Shown here piece by piece: positions 7,694 through 14,746 of a stretch of DNA of 64,000 bases (position 1 is its first letter; each line of letters opens with the position of its first letter). The translations under genes were made by a program, and so were the position numbers. The notes beneath the pieces were generated by a model that ran no database searches, was not told where the DNA came from, and saw only the letters and a list, made by a program, of their open reading frames with translations. Source of the stretch: JBDTSW01 sp963758845 (GTDB lineage: Bacteria > Actinomycetota > Thermoleophilia > Solirubrobacterales > 70-9); assembly GCA_963758845.1 (NCBI GenBank), contig CAVWWX010000002.1:372001-436000 (forward strand), given 5' to 3'.

Positions 7694-8191
7694 CTACTCC
7701 TCGCCGCCGGCGAAGTCCTCGGGGGAGACCTCGTCGAGGAAGTCCTTGAACTTCTCGACGACCTCCTCCTGGTCCTCGACCTCGTGCTCGAACTCGATCG
7801 ACGACTCCTCGATCACGTCCTCGGCGGCGAAGATCGGCGCCTGGGTGCGGACGGCGAGCGCGATGGCGTCGGACGGGCGCGAGTCGATCTCCAGCTCCGA
7901 GCCGTTGATCGAGATCGTGATCGTCGCGTAGAAGGTGTTGTCGCGAAGCTCGGTGACCGAGACCTTCTCGCACTTCGCGTCGAGCTGCTCGAGCATCTCC
8001 GACAGCAGGTCGTGGGTCATCGGCCGGGGCGTCGAGGCGCCCTGGAGCTTCATCAGGATCGCCGCGGCCTCGGGGTGCCCGATCCAGATCGGCAGGAAGC
8101 GGTTGCCGTCGACGGTCTTGAGCAGCACGATCGGCTGCTTGCCGACCATGTCGAACGAAACGCCGTAGATCTGCATCTGCTGCACTGACAT
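7694..8191 (-). CDS. Bifunctional nuclease family protein (BFN/DUF151)
   Basis: 165-residue protein of the bifunctional nuclease domain family, whose characterised members cleave RNA and DNA in vitro; the in vivo role in bacteria is unclear. Family features seen: IVLLKTVDGNRFLPIWIG near the N-terminus, RPMTHDLLSEML, and SRPSDAIALAVR in the middle, followed by an acidic tail rich in Glu/Asp. ATG at 8191 with GAGGAAG six bases before it; a TAGAAT -10-like element lies at 8226-8231 on the minus strand. In-frame codons further upstream run through the divergent SRPBCC gene and are not family-like. Confidence 0.88.
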   Translation of the reverse strand: MSVQQMQIYGVSFDMVGKQPIVLLKTVDGNRFLPIWIGHPEAAAILMKLQGASTPRPMTHDLLSEMLEQLDAKCEKVSVTELRDNTFYATITISINGSELEIDSRPSDAIALAVRTQAPIFAAEDVIEESSIEFEHEVEDQEEVVEKFKDFLDEVSPEDFAGGEE

Positions 8192-8281
8192 TTGCTTCCT
8201 CGGCCCTGCACGAAGCCGGAAGCCCATTCTATAGACGGGTTTCGGCGGGCCCGGTGCGCCCCGGGATGGAAGAATCCAGGC

Positions 8282-8737
8282 ATGGCTGACGCGCGCCGCG
8301 AGGCGTTCATCGACGCCCCCGTCGACGTGGTCTGGGATCTGGTGGGCGACGTGGCCCGCCATCCCGAGTGGTGGCCCCGGGTCGTCGAGGTCGGAGGCGA
8401 CGAGTTCGAGCGCGGCAGCCGCTACCGCCAGGTCACCGCGGGACCGGTGAGCCGCGATGAGACCCTGCTCGAGATCGAGGAGCTCGAGAACCGCGAGCAC
8501 CTGGCGATCCGCTGCCTCGACACCGGCACCTACGTCAGCTTCCTCCTGACCGAGGCGCAGGGCGGGACCTTCGTCGAAGGCAGGATGGGCATGGATCCTC
8601 ACGGCATGCGCAACCGCGTCTTCGACGTCGTCGCGGGCCGTCGCTACTTCCGCAACTGGCTGCAGGAGACGGTTGAGTCGCTCGCCGCCGCCGCGCGCGA
8701 ACGCGCCAGCCAGGGCGAGCGCTCAGACGTCACTTGA
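8282..8737 (+). CDS. SRPBCC-fold protein (polyketide cyclase/START-like)
   Basis: 151-residue single-domain protein of the SRPBCC superfamily: N-terminal REAFIDAPVDVVWDLVGDV strand-helix, then alternating strands and the long C-terminal amphipathic helix (RRYFRNWLQETVESLAA). These proteins bind hydrophobic ligands in a deep cavity; some are cyclases, others toxins or lipid carriers. The ligand is not predictable. Start at the ATG just before the family domain; the frame is open further 5' but without family similarity. Not in an operon; the next feature is a tRNA on the other strand. Confidence 0.8.
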   Translation: MADARREAFIDAPVDVVWDLVGDVARHPEWWPRVVEVGGDEFERGSRYRQVTAGPVSRDETLLEIEELENREHLAIRCLDTGTYVSFLLTEAQGGTFVEGRMGMDPHGMRNRVFDVVAGRRYFRNWLQETVESLAAAARERASQGERSDVT

Positions 8738-8761
8738 CGTCGCGTCGCGGCGGCGCGCAAG

Positions 8762-8835
<74 letters not shown>

Positions 8836-8844
8836 GGGCGGCGG

Positions 8845-8850
8845 ATTGTA
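8845..8850 (-). promoter_or_regulatory. -10 element of tRNA-Ile
   Basis: TACAAT on the minus strand, nine bases before the mature tRNA 5' end. No convincing -35 box is visible at the usual distance. Confidence 0.5.
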
Positions 8851-8871
8851 GAAAGGCCGGGCCGGTGCGGG

Positions 8872-9510
8872 GTGGTCGGTAGCTTCCCGGGCGTGCCACG
8901 CCGTCCCGACCTCCCCCCTCTTCGCCGCGAGGATCTCGATCCGGACCCGGTCGCCCAGTTCGCCGCGTGGTGGGAGCGGGCCGAGGCCGAGGTCCCGCTG
9001 CCCGATGCGATCTGCCTGGCGACGGTCGACGCCGATGGCGCCCCCGACGCGCGCATGGTCCTGCTCAAGGGGTTCGACGGCGACGGCTTTCGCTTCCACA
9101 CCAACTACGAGTCGGCGAAGGGGCTCCAGCTGGCCGCGAACGACGCGGCCGCGATCGTCGTCTACTGGCGCGAGCTCGACCGCCAGGTGCGGCTGCGCGG
9201 CAGGGTCGAGCGGCTGAGCGCCGAGGAGTCCGACGAATACTTCCTCACCCGCCCGCCAGAGCGGCGCATCGGAGCCTGGGCCTCGCCGCAGAGCCGGCCA
9301 TTGGAGTCACGCGAGGAGCTCGACGACCGGGTCCGCGAGGTCGAGGAGCGGTTCGCCGGCGGCGAGGTGCCGCGGCCCGAGCACTGGGGCGGGTACCGGC
9401 TGCGCCCTCAGACGATCGAGTTCTGGCAGGGCCAGGTCGGCCGCCTGCACGACCGCTTCCACTACTCGCGCGAGGGCGAGGGGTGGACGATCCGGCGCCT
9501 CGGGCCGTGA
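8872..9510 (+). CDS. pdxH: Pyridoxamine/pyridoxine 5'-phosphate oxidase
   Basis: FMN enzyme that oxidises PNP or PMP to pyridoxal 5'-phosphate in the last step of vitamin B6 synthesis and salvage. About 205-212 residues, normal for the family. Seen: LATVDADGAPDARMVLLKG (FMN-binding region), FHTNYESAKG, the QSRPLESREEL segment and the C-terminal GYRLRP...FWQGQVGRLHDRF with terminal RRLGP. Two GTG starts are possible (8872 or 8893); the second gives MPRRPDLPPL, closer to the family N-terminus, and neither has a clear Shine-Dalgarno. The stop overlaps the start of the VOC gene (GTGA). Confidence 0.93.
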   Translation: MVGSFPGVPRRPDLPPLRREDLDPDPVAQFAAWWERAEAEVPLPDAICLATVDADGAPDARMVLLKGFDGDGFRFHTNYESAKGLQLAANDAAAIVVYWRELDRQVRLRGRVERLSAEESDEYFLTRPPERRIGAWASPQSRPLESREELDDRVREVEERFAGGEVPRPEHWGGYRLRPQTIEFWQGQVGRLHDRFHYSREGEGWTIRRLGP

Positions 9511-9920
9511 GCGGCGGGCCGGCCGAGCTCGGTGGCATCCTCGAGACCTCGGTCTACTACCCCCACGACTTGCGGGAGGAGACCCTGGACCTCTACGAGC
9601 GGGTCCTCGGCCTGCGCCGGGTCGCGGCCTGGGGCGACGGCACCGCACTTCGCTGCGGGCCGGGGGTGCTGCTCCTGTTCGACCGTGCGCTCCTCGCGGA
9701 GCGCGACGAGCCGATCGCCGACCACGGCAGCGAGGGGCCGGGCCACGTCTGCCTGGTCGCCCTGCCGGGTGAGTTCGAGCGCTGGCGCGAGCGGCTCGGC
9801 GAGGCCGGCGTCGACCTCGTCCACGAGGAGGAGTGGCCGGGCGGCGGGCGCTCTCTCTACTTCAGGGACCCGGCGGGCAACCTGGTCGAGATCGCCGACC
9901 GCGACATCTGGCCGGCCTAG
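9507..9920 (+). CDS. VOC (glyoxalase/dioxygenase fold) protein
   Basis: 137-residue vicinal-oxygen-chelate domain: ETSVYYPHDLREETLDLYERVLGLR at the start, GPGHVCLVALPGEFERWRERL in the middle and the typical end SLYFRDPAGNLVEIADRDIW with the metal-ligand Glu. Members include glyoxalase I, extradiol dioxygenases and antibiotic-binding proteins; the function is not decidable. The GTG start overlaps the pdxH stop (GTGA), so it is coupled to pdxH. It is convergent with parB across 26 bases. Confidence 0.82.
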   Translation: MSGGPAELGGILETSVYYPHDLREETLDLYERVLGLRRVAAWGDGTALRCGPGVLLLFDRALLAERDEPIADHGSEGPGHVCLVALPGEFERWRERLGEAGVDLVHEEEWPGGGRSLYFRDPAGNLVEIADRDIWPA

Positions 9921-9946
9921 CGGGGGCCCTTCGCCTTCGGGCGCGG

Positions 9947-10786
9947 CTAGCCGGAGCGCTTGGCGAAGTCCAGGAGCTCGTCGAGATCCTCGAAGTGAAG
10001 CTCGGCGCGCACGCCCTTGCGGGTGGCCTTGACGACGACGCCGGTGCCGAGCGCCGACTCGAGCCGCTCCTCGGCCTCGCGCAGGGCCTCGACCTGGTCC
10101 GGATGCGGCTGGGGCTTCACCGGCGCCGAGGTCTCCCCCGCCTTGGCGCGGCGCTCGGTCTCGCGCACCGACCAGCCGTTCACCGCCGCCGCCTTGGCGA
10201 GCTTCTTGCGCTCCTTGTTCCCGGTGATCTGGAGCACGGCGCGGCCGTGGCCCTCCGAGAGCGACCCGTCCTCGAGCAGGGCGAGTGCCTCGTCGGGCAG
10301 GTCGAGCAGGCGGACGAGATTGGAGATCGCGACCCGGCTGCGCCCGATCCGCCGGCCCAGCTCCTCCTTCGAGACGCCCAGCTCCTCGACCAGCGCGGCG
10401 CAGGCTCGCGCCTCCTCGACCGGGTTCAGGTCCTCGCGGGCGACGTTCTCGATCAGGGCGATCTGCATCCGCTGGATCTCGTCCTCGTCGCGGATCAGGG
10501 CCGGCACGGTCTCAATGCCGGCATGGGCGGCCGCGCGCCACCGGCGCTCGCCCGCGATCAGCTCATAGCGCCCGTCGTCGAGCGGGCGGACGATCAGGGG
10601 CTGGATCACGCCGGAGTCGGCGAGGGAGCGCGACAGGGCCTCGATCGAGCCCTCGTCGAAGCGCTTTCGCGGCTGGTCGGGGTTCGGCTGGATCATCCCG
10701 GTCGGGATGTCCCTGAAGCGCGGCTCGCCGGCGCCGCTCTCGGGGAGGATCGCCGCCAGGCCCCGTCCCATCCCTCGGTTCGTCAT
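9947..10786 (-). CDS. parB: Chromosome partition protein ParB
   Basis: CTP-dependent DNA clamp that loads at parS near the origin and works with ParA in chromosome segregation. 279 residues: N-terminal MGRGLAAILP (ParA-stimulating peptide), the ParB/sulfiredoxin CTP-binding domain with GERRWRAA and ENVAREDLNPVEEA, a helix-turn-helix around 145-200 (LGRRIGRSRVAISNLVRLL) and a C-terminal dimerisation region. ATG with AGGAGG nine bases upstream, the ribosome site overlapping the parA stop codon, so the pair is coupled. Normal length and position for an origin-proximal parAB. Confidence 0.96.
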   Translation of the reverse strand: MTNRGMGRGLAAILPESGAGEPRFRDIPTGMIQPNPDQPRKRFDEGSIEALSRSLADSGVIQPLIVRPLDDGRYELIAGERRWRAAAHAGIETVPALIRDEDEIQRMQIALIENVAREDLNPVEEARACAALVEELGVSKEELGRRIGRSRVAISNLVRLLDLPDEALALLEDGSLSEGHGRAVLQITGNKERKKLAKAAAVNGWSVRETERRAKAGETSAPVKPQPHPDQVEALREAEERLESALGTGVVVKATRKGVRAELHFEDLDELLDFAKRSG

Positions 10787-10798
10787 CGGGTTCCCCTC

Positions 10799-11620
10799 CT
10801 AGTCGTGAGTATCAACCTCAACCTCCGGCTGAGGGTTGTGCGTGAGCGAGATCCAGTTGGCCTCCTCGCGGCGGGCGAGCTCGCCCGCGAGCTCCTGGTA
10901 GGCCGCGGAGCCGCGAGAGGAGGGGTCGTGCTCGAGCACCGGCACCCCGAAGCTGGGGGCCTCTGCGACTCGGACGCTGCGGGGGATGACGGTGTCGAAG
11001 ACAAGATCCGGGAAATGCCCGCGGAGCTCGCGCTCGACGTCCTGGGCGAGGCGGGTCCGCTCGTCGTGCATGGTGATCACCACCCCGGTCAGAACCAGCG
11101 ACGGGTTCAGCTCCTGGCGGATCAGCCCGAGGGTGTCGAGGAACTGCACCAGCCCCTCGAGCGCCAGGTACTCGGCCTGGACCGGGACGATCACGCGGTC
11201 GGCCGCCGCCAGCGCGTTCACGGTCACGGGCCCCAGCGACGGCGGGCAGTCGAGGAGGGTCAGCCCGAACCGGTCGCGGATCGGGCCGAGGCTGTCGCGG
11301 AGGTGGAACTCGGACGCCTCGATCCGGGGCAGCTCGACCGAGGCGCCGGCCAGGTCGCGGCTGGCGGGGACGAGCCAGAGGTTGTCGGGACCGGCCGGGC
11401 GCGCCGCCTCGGCGACCGAGGTGGAGCCCATCAGGCAGTCATAGGAGGACGGCCTCCACTCGCGGCTCCCGCCCAGCGCGATCGTGGCGTTGCACTGCTG
11501 GTCGAGGTCGACAAGCAGCACCTGGTGGCCCAGCGTCGCCACGCAGGCCGCGGTGTTGACGGCCGTGGTGGTCTTCCCCACTCCGCCCTTCTGGTTTGCG
11601 ATCGCGTAGACCCGTCCCAT
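10799..11620 (-). CDS. parA: Chromosome partition ATPase ParA (Soj)
   Basis: Deviant Walker ATPase that forms DNA-bound gradients and pulls ParB-parS complexes. 273 residues: Walker A NQKGGVGKTTTAVN at about 9-22, Walker A' region VDLDQQCNAT (the usual PQ-G is QQC here), Walker B LLDCPPSLG. The C-terminus carries an extra tail after the core domain (about residues 255-273). It sits 27 bases after rsmG. The TATCTT element 12 bases upstream suggests its own start of transcription in addition to read-through from rsmG. Confidence 0.95.
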   Translation of the reverse strand: MGRVYAIANQKGGVGKTTTAVNTAACVATLGHQVLLVDLDQQCNATIALGGSREWRPSSYDCLMGSTSVAEAARPAGPDNLWLVPASRDLAGASVELPRIEASEFHLRDSLGPIRDRFGLTLLDCPPSLGPVTVNALAAADRVIVPVQAEYLALEGLVQFLDTLGLIRQELNPSLVLTGVVITMHDERTRLAQDVERELRGHFPDLVFDTVIPRSVRVAEAPSFGVPVLEHDPSSRGSAAYQELAGELARREEANWISLTHNPQPEVEVDTHD

Positions 11621-11632
11621 CGGCTCGCGGCG

Positions 11633-11638
11633 AAGATA
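11633..11638 (-). promoter_or_regulatory. -10 element for parA
   Basis: TATCTT on the minus strand, 12 bases before the parA ATG, inside the rsmG-parA gap. Consistent with a near-leaderless parAB transcript. Confidence 0.4.
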
Positions 11639-11647
11639 GCGTCCGGG

Positions 11648-12358
11648 TCAGCCGCTCCCGAACGGCCGTTTCTTCGCCATCCCGGCGCGGCGCGGGATCC
11701 CGGCGGGCGTCGGTCCGCTCTTTACGAAGACGTAGAGGTGGCGGTGCTCGAACCCGGCGGCCTCGGCCATGGGGCGAACGTCGCGAAGCTGCATGGCCAG
11801 GCGGTCGGCCGCGCGGTCGGCCTCGGCCTCCTCGCCGGCGTCGCGGCGCCCCTTCCAGGCCACCAGCACGCCGCCGTCGCGAAGCAGCGGCGAGGCGAGC
11901 TCGGCGAGCGTCGAAAGCCGCCCGACGGCGCGCGCCGTGACGACATCCGAGTCGCCGCGGCCGCCATCGGGCGAGCGGGCCGCCCCCCACTCCTCGGCCC
12001 GGGCGCAGACGACCCGCGCGTTGTCGATCCGGGTCCGCTCGGCGGCGGCGCGCATGAAGTCGCACTTGCGCGAGGTGGCCTCGATCAGGTCGACGTGGGC
12101 GCCGGGGAGCGCCGCCGCCAGAGCGAGGCCCGGGAAGCCGGCGCCGGCGCCGACGTCGGCGATCCGCCCGGCGTCGCGGAGCTCGGGGACCTCGAGCCCG
12201 GAGAGCGAGTCAAGGATGTGGGTGCGCCACGCCTCCTGGGGGTCGCGGACGGTGGTGGGCGCGTGTGCGTCGCCGGCGATCAGCTCGATCAGGTCCCGCA
12301 GTGCCCCCACACCCGCCACCGGGACCCGGCCGAGCAGCTCGCTCTCGGGGTCGCTCAC
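11648..12358 (-). CDS. rsmG: 16S rRNA (guanine(527)-N7)-methyltransferase
   Basis: SAM-dependent methyltransferase (GidB) that methylates G527 of 16S rRNA; loss gives low-level streptomycin resistance in other bacteria. 236 residues: family landmark THILDSLSG, SAM-binding loop IADVGAGAGFPGLALA, DLIEATSRKCDFM, and VVTARAVG followed by GGVLVAWKG. The GTG start overlaps the khpB stop by four bases (GTGA). Part of the conserved rpmH-to-parB leftward operon. Confidence 0.95.
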   Translation of the reverse strand: MSDPESELLGRVPVAGVGALRDLIELIAGDAHAPTTVRDPQEAWRTHILDSLSGLEVPELRDAGRIADVGAGAGFPGLALAAALPGAHVDLIEATSRKCDFMRAAAERTRIDNARVVCARAEEWGAARSPDGGRGDSDVVTARAVGRLSTLAELASPLLRDGGVLVAWKGRRDAGEEAEADRAADRLAMQLRDVRPMAEAAGFEHRHLYVFVKSGPTPAGIPRRAGMAKKRPFGSG

Positions 12359-12840
12359 TCCGAGACGAGCGGGGCGACGATGACGCAGCGCTCGGGCTCC
12401 TCGCCCTCGCTGAACGTCTCGATCCCCGAACGCTCGAGCAGGTGGTCGTGGACGACCTTGCGCTCGCTGGCGCTCATCGGCTCGAGCTCGATCTCCTTGT
12501 CGCTGTCGAGCGCCCGCTGGGCGGCGCGGTCGGCCTGACCGACCAGCAGCTCCTTGCGGCGCTCGCGGTAGCCGGCGGCGTCGACGACGACCCGCTTGCG
12601 GTCCTTCTCGCCGCGGAACGCGGCCCGGTAGCAGATGAGCTGAATCGCGTCGATCGTCTGGCCGCGGCGGCCGATCAGCAGGCCGACGTCCTCCCCGTCG
12701 ACGCTCCCGACGATCCGCTCCTCGTTCTCGGCGACGTCGATCTCACCCTCGACGCCGAGGGCGTCGAGGACCTCCTCGAGGATCGCGCGAACGCGCTCCG
12801 CGGGCTCGGTCGGATAGGTGTCGGTGGCCTCGGGCGCCAT
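12355..12840 (-). CDS. khpB: RNA-binding protein KhpB/Jag (KH-R3H)
   Basis: 161-residue RNA-binding protein: KH-like region with GLLIGRRGQTIDAIQLI (GxxG loop), then an R3H domain with ERRKEL and SASERKVVHDHL. The N-terminal Jag_N domain found in many Firmicutes proteins is absent, which is usual for actinobacterial copies. Implicated elsewhere in cell-length control and post-transcriptional regulation. A TACACT -10 element lies 11 bases upstream of the ATG. 122 bases separate it from yidC. Confidence 0.92.
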   Translation of the reverse strand: MAPEATDTYPTEPAERVRAILEEVLDALGVEGEIDVAENEERIVGSVDGEDVGLLIGRRGQTIDAIQLICYRAAFRGEKDRKRVVVDAAGYRERRKELLVGQADRAAQRALDSDKEIELEPMSASERKVVHDHLLERSGIETFSEGEEPERCVIVAPLVSE

Positions 12841-12851
12841 GCGGGGCCGCG

Positions 12852-12857
12852 AGTGTA
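12852..12857 (-). promoter_or_regulatory. -10 element for khpB
   Basis: TACACT on the minus strand, 11 bases before the khpB ATG; no Shine-Dalgarno is present. Confidence 0.4.
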
Positions 12858-12962
12858 GACGCGGGAAGGAAGATGCGGCCCGGCGGCGAAGGGTGTTGAA
12901 CCAGGGGTAATGCGTCCGTCAGTTCGCCAGGCACGGTTGGGCGGCCCCGGGCCGCCCTCCCG

Positions 12963-13724
12963 CTAGCGGCGCTTCTTCTTCTTGCGTGGCGGGGGAGGTG
13001 GGGCGCGCGTCGCCTTGACCTCCGCGACCGTGGCCACCGGCGGCGCGGGCCAGAAGGCCTTGACGGCGTACTGCTGGCCGATCGTCCAGACGTTGGTGGT
13101 GATCCAGTAGACGATGAGGCCGGCGGGGAAGCCGATGATGAACGGGGTGAAGATCACCGGCAGGGCGAAGAGCAGGATCCGCTGGGCCCCCTCTGCCTGG
13201 GCGGCCGAGATCGCCATCGAGGCGACCATGGTCACGAAGTAGAGGATCAGGAGGACGATGAGGACGCCGCCCGTGGCCTTTTCGGTGAGGTCGGGGATGA
13301 ACAGGAACCCCGGGTCGCCGTAGGCGAGCACCTCGGCCTTGAACTCGTCGCTTCGCAGCAGCTGGAACAGGGCGAAGAAGACCGGCAGCTGGAGCAGCAG
13401 TGGGAAGCAGGAGGCCAGCGGGTTGATCTGGTTCTGCTTGTAGAACGCCATCAGCTCGCGCTGCTTGCGCTGCGGGTCGTCCTTGTAGCGCTCGTTGATC
13501 TCCTTGATCTGCGGCGAGTACGCCTGCAGCGCCCGCATCGACTTGATCTGGCGGATCGAGAGCGGCAGGATCACGATCCTGGTCACGAACGTGAGCAGGA
13601 TGATCGCGATGCCGTAGCCGAGGGCCATGTCCTCGCCGAAGAACTCGAGGACGGCGTTGGCCGCGTCCTCGATCGGCTGGAGGATGTTCGCGAGGGGGAT
13701 GAGGATCTGCGCGATCGACGGCAT
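12963..13724 (-). CDS. yidC: Membrane protein insertase YidC
   Basis: Oxa1-family insertase that places proteins in the cytoplasmic membrane with or without SecYEG. 253 residues, the short Gram-positive form: first transmembrane segment about 33-55, the charged cytoplasmic hairpin QIKSMRALQAYSPQIKEIN, then NPLASCFPLLLQLPVFFALF and two more pairs of hydrophobic segments, ending in a lysine/arginine-rich tail (PRKKKKRR) for ribosome contact. The hydrophilic-groove arginine is present in the VTRIVILP segment. The ATG overlaps the yidD stop by one base (TGATG). Confidence 0.95.
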   Translation of the reverse strand: MPSIAQILIPLANILQPIEDAANAVLEFFGEDMALGYGIAIILLTFVTRIVILPLSIRQIKSMRALQAYSPQIKEINERYKDDPQRKQRELMAFYKQNQINPLASCFPLLLQLPVFFALFQLLRSDEFKAEVLAYGDPGFLFIPDLTEKATGGVLIVLLILYFVTMVASMAISAAQAEGAQRILLFALPVIFTPFIIGFPAGLIVYWITTNVWTIGQQYAVKAFWPAPPVATVAEVKATRAPPPPPRKKKKRR

Positions 13725-14059
13725 CAGGCTTGGCTCCCGTGCGTGTGCGAACCGTGCTTGTGGGCACGGATCTGCGTGTGCCCGGCGCGGGGGCGGCGGT
13801 CGCGGGGCGGCGGCACCTCGTCAACGCCGCCGTGGCTGAACGGATTGCAGCGCACGATCCTCCATGCGGCGAGCGCGCCGCCGCGGATTACCCCGTGCGT
13901 GCGAATCGCCTCCTCGGCGTAGGCCGAGCACGTGGGGTAGTACTTACAGCGGGCGGGAAGCGCCGGCGAGATCAAGCGCGAATAGACGCGAAGCGGCAGC
14001 AGCACGACCCATACGAGCGCCGCCTGGCCACGGCTGAGCATCTCAGCGGACCGTTTCAC
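13724..14059 (-). CDS. yidD: Membrane protein insertion efficiency factor YidD
   Basis: 111-residue YidD. Core motifs YSRLISPALPARCKYYPTCS and YAEEAI...GALAAWRIVRCNPF are intact, giving the membrane-bound cysteine/histidine-containing fold that assists insertion. After GGVDEVPP there is a ~30-residue tail with several histidines (HTQ, HKHG, HTHG), unusual but of unknown meaning. The GTG start lies three bases after the TAA of the corrected rnpA frame and has no strong ribosome-binding site, so coupling to rnpA is likely. Confidence 0.93.
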   Translation of the reverse strand: MKRSAEMLSRGQAALVWVVLLPLRVYSRLISPALPARCKYYPTCSAYAEEAIRTHGVIRGGALAAWRIVRCNPFSHGGVDEVPPPRDRRPRAGHTQIRAHKHGSHTHGSQA

Positions 14060-14062
14060 GTT

Positions 14063-14447
14063 TTACGCAGCCTCCCCGGAGGCCGAGTCGCTCAGGAGCT
14101 CGCCGAGGGCGGTCGCGACGCCCGCAGCCCCCTCGCGCTCGACGAGGCCGGCGGCGTCGGGGCGGGCGACGATCACGAAGTCATGCCTGGCGGGGGCGTC
14201 GGTCGAGGCCCCAGAAGGCCTCCTTGACGGCCCGCTTGACCGAGTTACGCTCGACGGCGCCGCCGACCTTGCGGCTGACGGAGACCCCCAGGCGCAGCTC
14301 CTCGGCGTCCTCTTCGGCGGGGCGTGGGAAGGCGTACATCACAAAGAACCGGTTGCCCTTGGAGTGGCCTTCGCGGTAGACACGGTCGAAGTCGCCACTG
14401 CGCGAAAGCCGTCCGCGCTTGCGGCCTGGGCCGGACCCCGGCGGCAT
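14063..14447 (-). CDS. rnpA: Ribonuclease P protein component, frame-disrupted
   Basis: Protein subunit of RNase P, which matures tRNA 5' ends. The uninterrupted frame runs 14447 to 14181 (88 residues) and includes RLSRSGDFDRVYREG, the LRLGVSVSRKVGGAVERNSVKR signature, then ends WGLDRRPRQA-stop. The family C-terminus is present in the +1 frame: RHDFVIVARPDAAGL up to a TAA at 14063-14065, directly before yidD. One base too many, somewhere in about 14183-14215, would explain this; homopolymer runs (GGGGG, CCCC) lie there. Since rnpA is essential, a sequence error is likelier than true loss. Two bases separate it from rpmH. Confidence 0.85.
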
Positions 14448-14449
14448 CT

Positions 14450-14584
14450 CTAGGGGGTGAGCCTCTTGCGGCCCTTGCGCCGGCGCCGCTTCAGGATCTG
14501 GCGGCCGCTGCGCGTGCGCATGCGGGCTCGAAAGCCATGGGTCTTGGCGCGCTTGCGCTTCTTCGGCTGGTAGGTGCGCTTCAA
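14450..14584 (-). CDS. rpmH: 50S ribosomal protein L34
   Basis: 44-residue L34: KRTYQPKKRKRAKTHGF followed by RARMRTRSGRQILKRRRRKG, an essentially complete family match. The start is TTG at 14584 where the family begins with Met-Lys-Arg-Thr; GGAG lies nine bases upstream. The frame is open further 5' but that part is not protein-like. First gene of the leftward operon rpmH-rnpA-yidD-yidC-khpB-rsmG-parA-parB, with a -10 at 14637-14642. Confidence 0.96.
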   Translation of the reverse strand: MKRTYQPKKRKRAKTHGFRARMRTRSGRQILKRRRRKGRKRLTP

Positions 14585-14636
14585 GGTCTGGTGCTCCGCG
14601 GCCGTGGGTGGGCGCCTAGTGGTGGCGGGCGACGGC

Positions 14637-14642
14637 AGTATA
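14637..14642 (-). promoter_or_regulatory. -10 element for rpmH
   Basis: TATACT on the minus strand, five of six consensus bases, about 52 bases before the TTG start. It leaves room for a short 5' UTR with the GGAG ribosome site. No recognisable -35. Confidence 0.5.
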
Positions 14643-14684
14643 GGGAGGCAGCCGCCGGACCCGCCCGGGAGCCCCGTCATTTCT

Positions 14685-14696
14685 TTTCGCGCGAAA
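14685..14696. promoter_or_regulatory. Palindrome in the rpmH-dnaA intergenic region
   Basis: Perfect 12-bp palindrome TTTCGCGCGAAA in the least GC-rich part of the 162-base gap between the divergent rpmH and dnaA genes, 37 bases upstream of the dnaA -10. It could be an operator for either gene. The function is unknown and a palindrome of this size can arise by chance. Confidence 0.3.
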
Positions 14697-14732
14697 TGCG
14701 GCGAGTCACACGGGGGGCTCGAGCGGCCAACC

Positions 14733-14738
14733 TATAGT
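14733..14738 (+). promoter_or_regulatory. -10 element for a leaderless dnaA transcript
   Basis: TATAGT, five of six consensus bases, eight bases before the dnaA ATG. With no Shine-Dalgarno, the transcript would begin at or next to the start codon. Confidence 0.55.
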
Positions 14739-14746
14739 CGCTCGCG

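Noticed and set aside
9833..12538. A 901-codon plus-strand open frame opposite parB, parA, rsmG and khpB
   Set aside because: The minus-strand genes carry clear family motifs; the antisense frame has no recognisable domain and biased Arg/Gly/Ala composition, a common artefact at this GC content.
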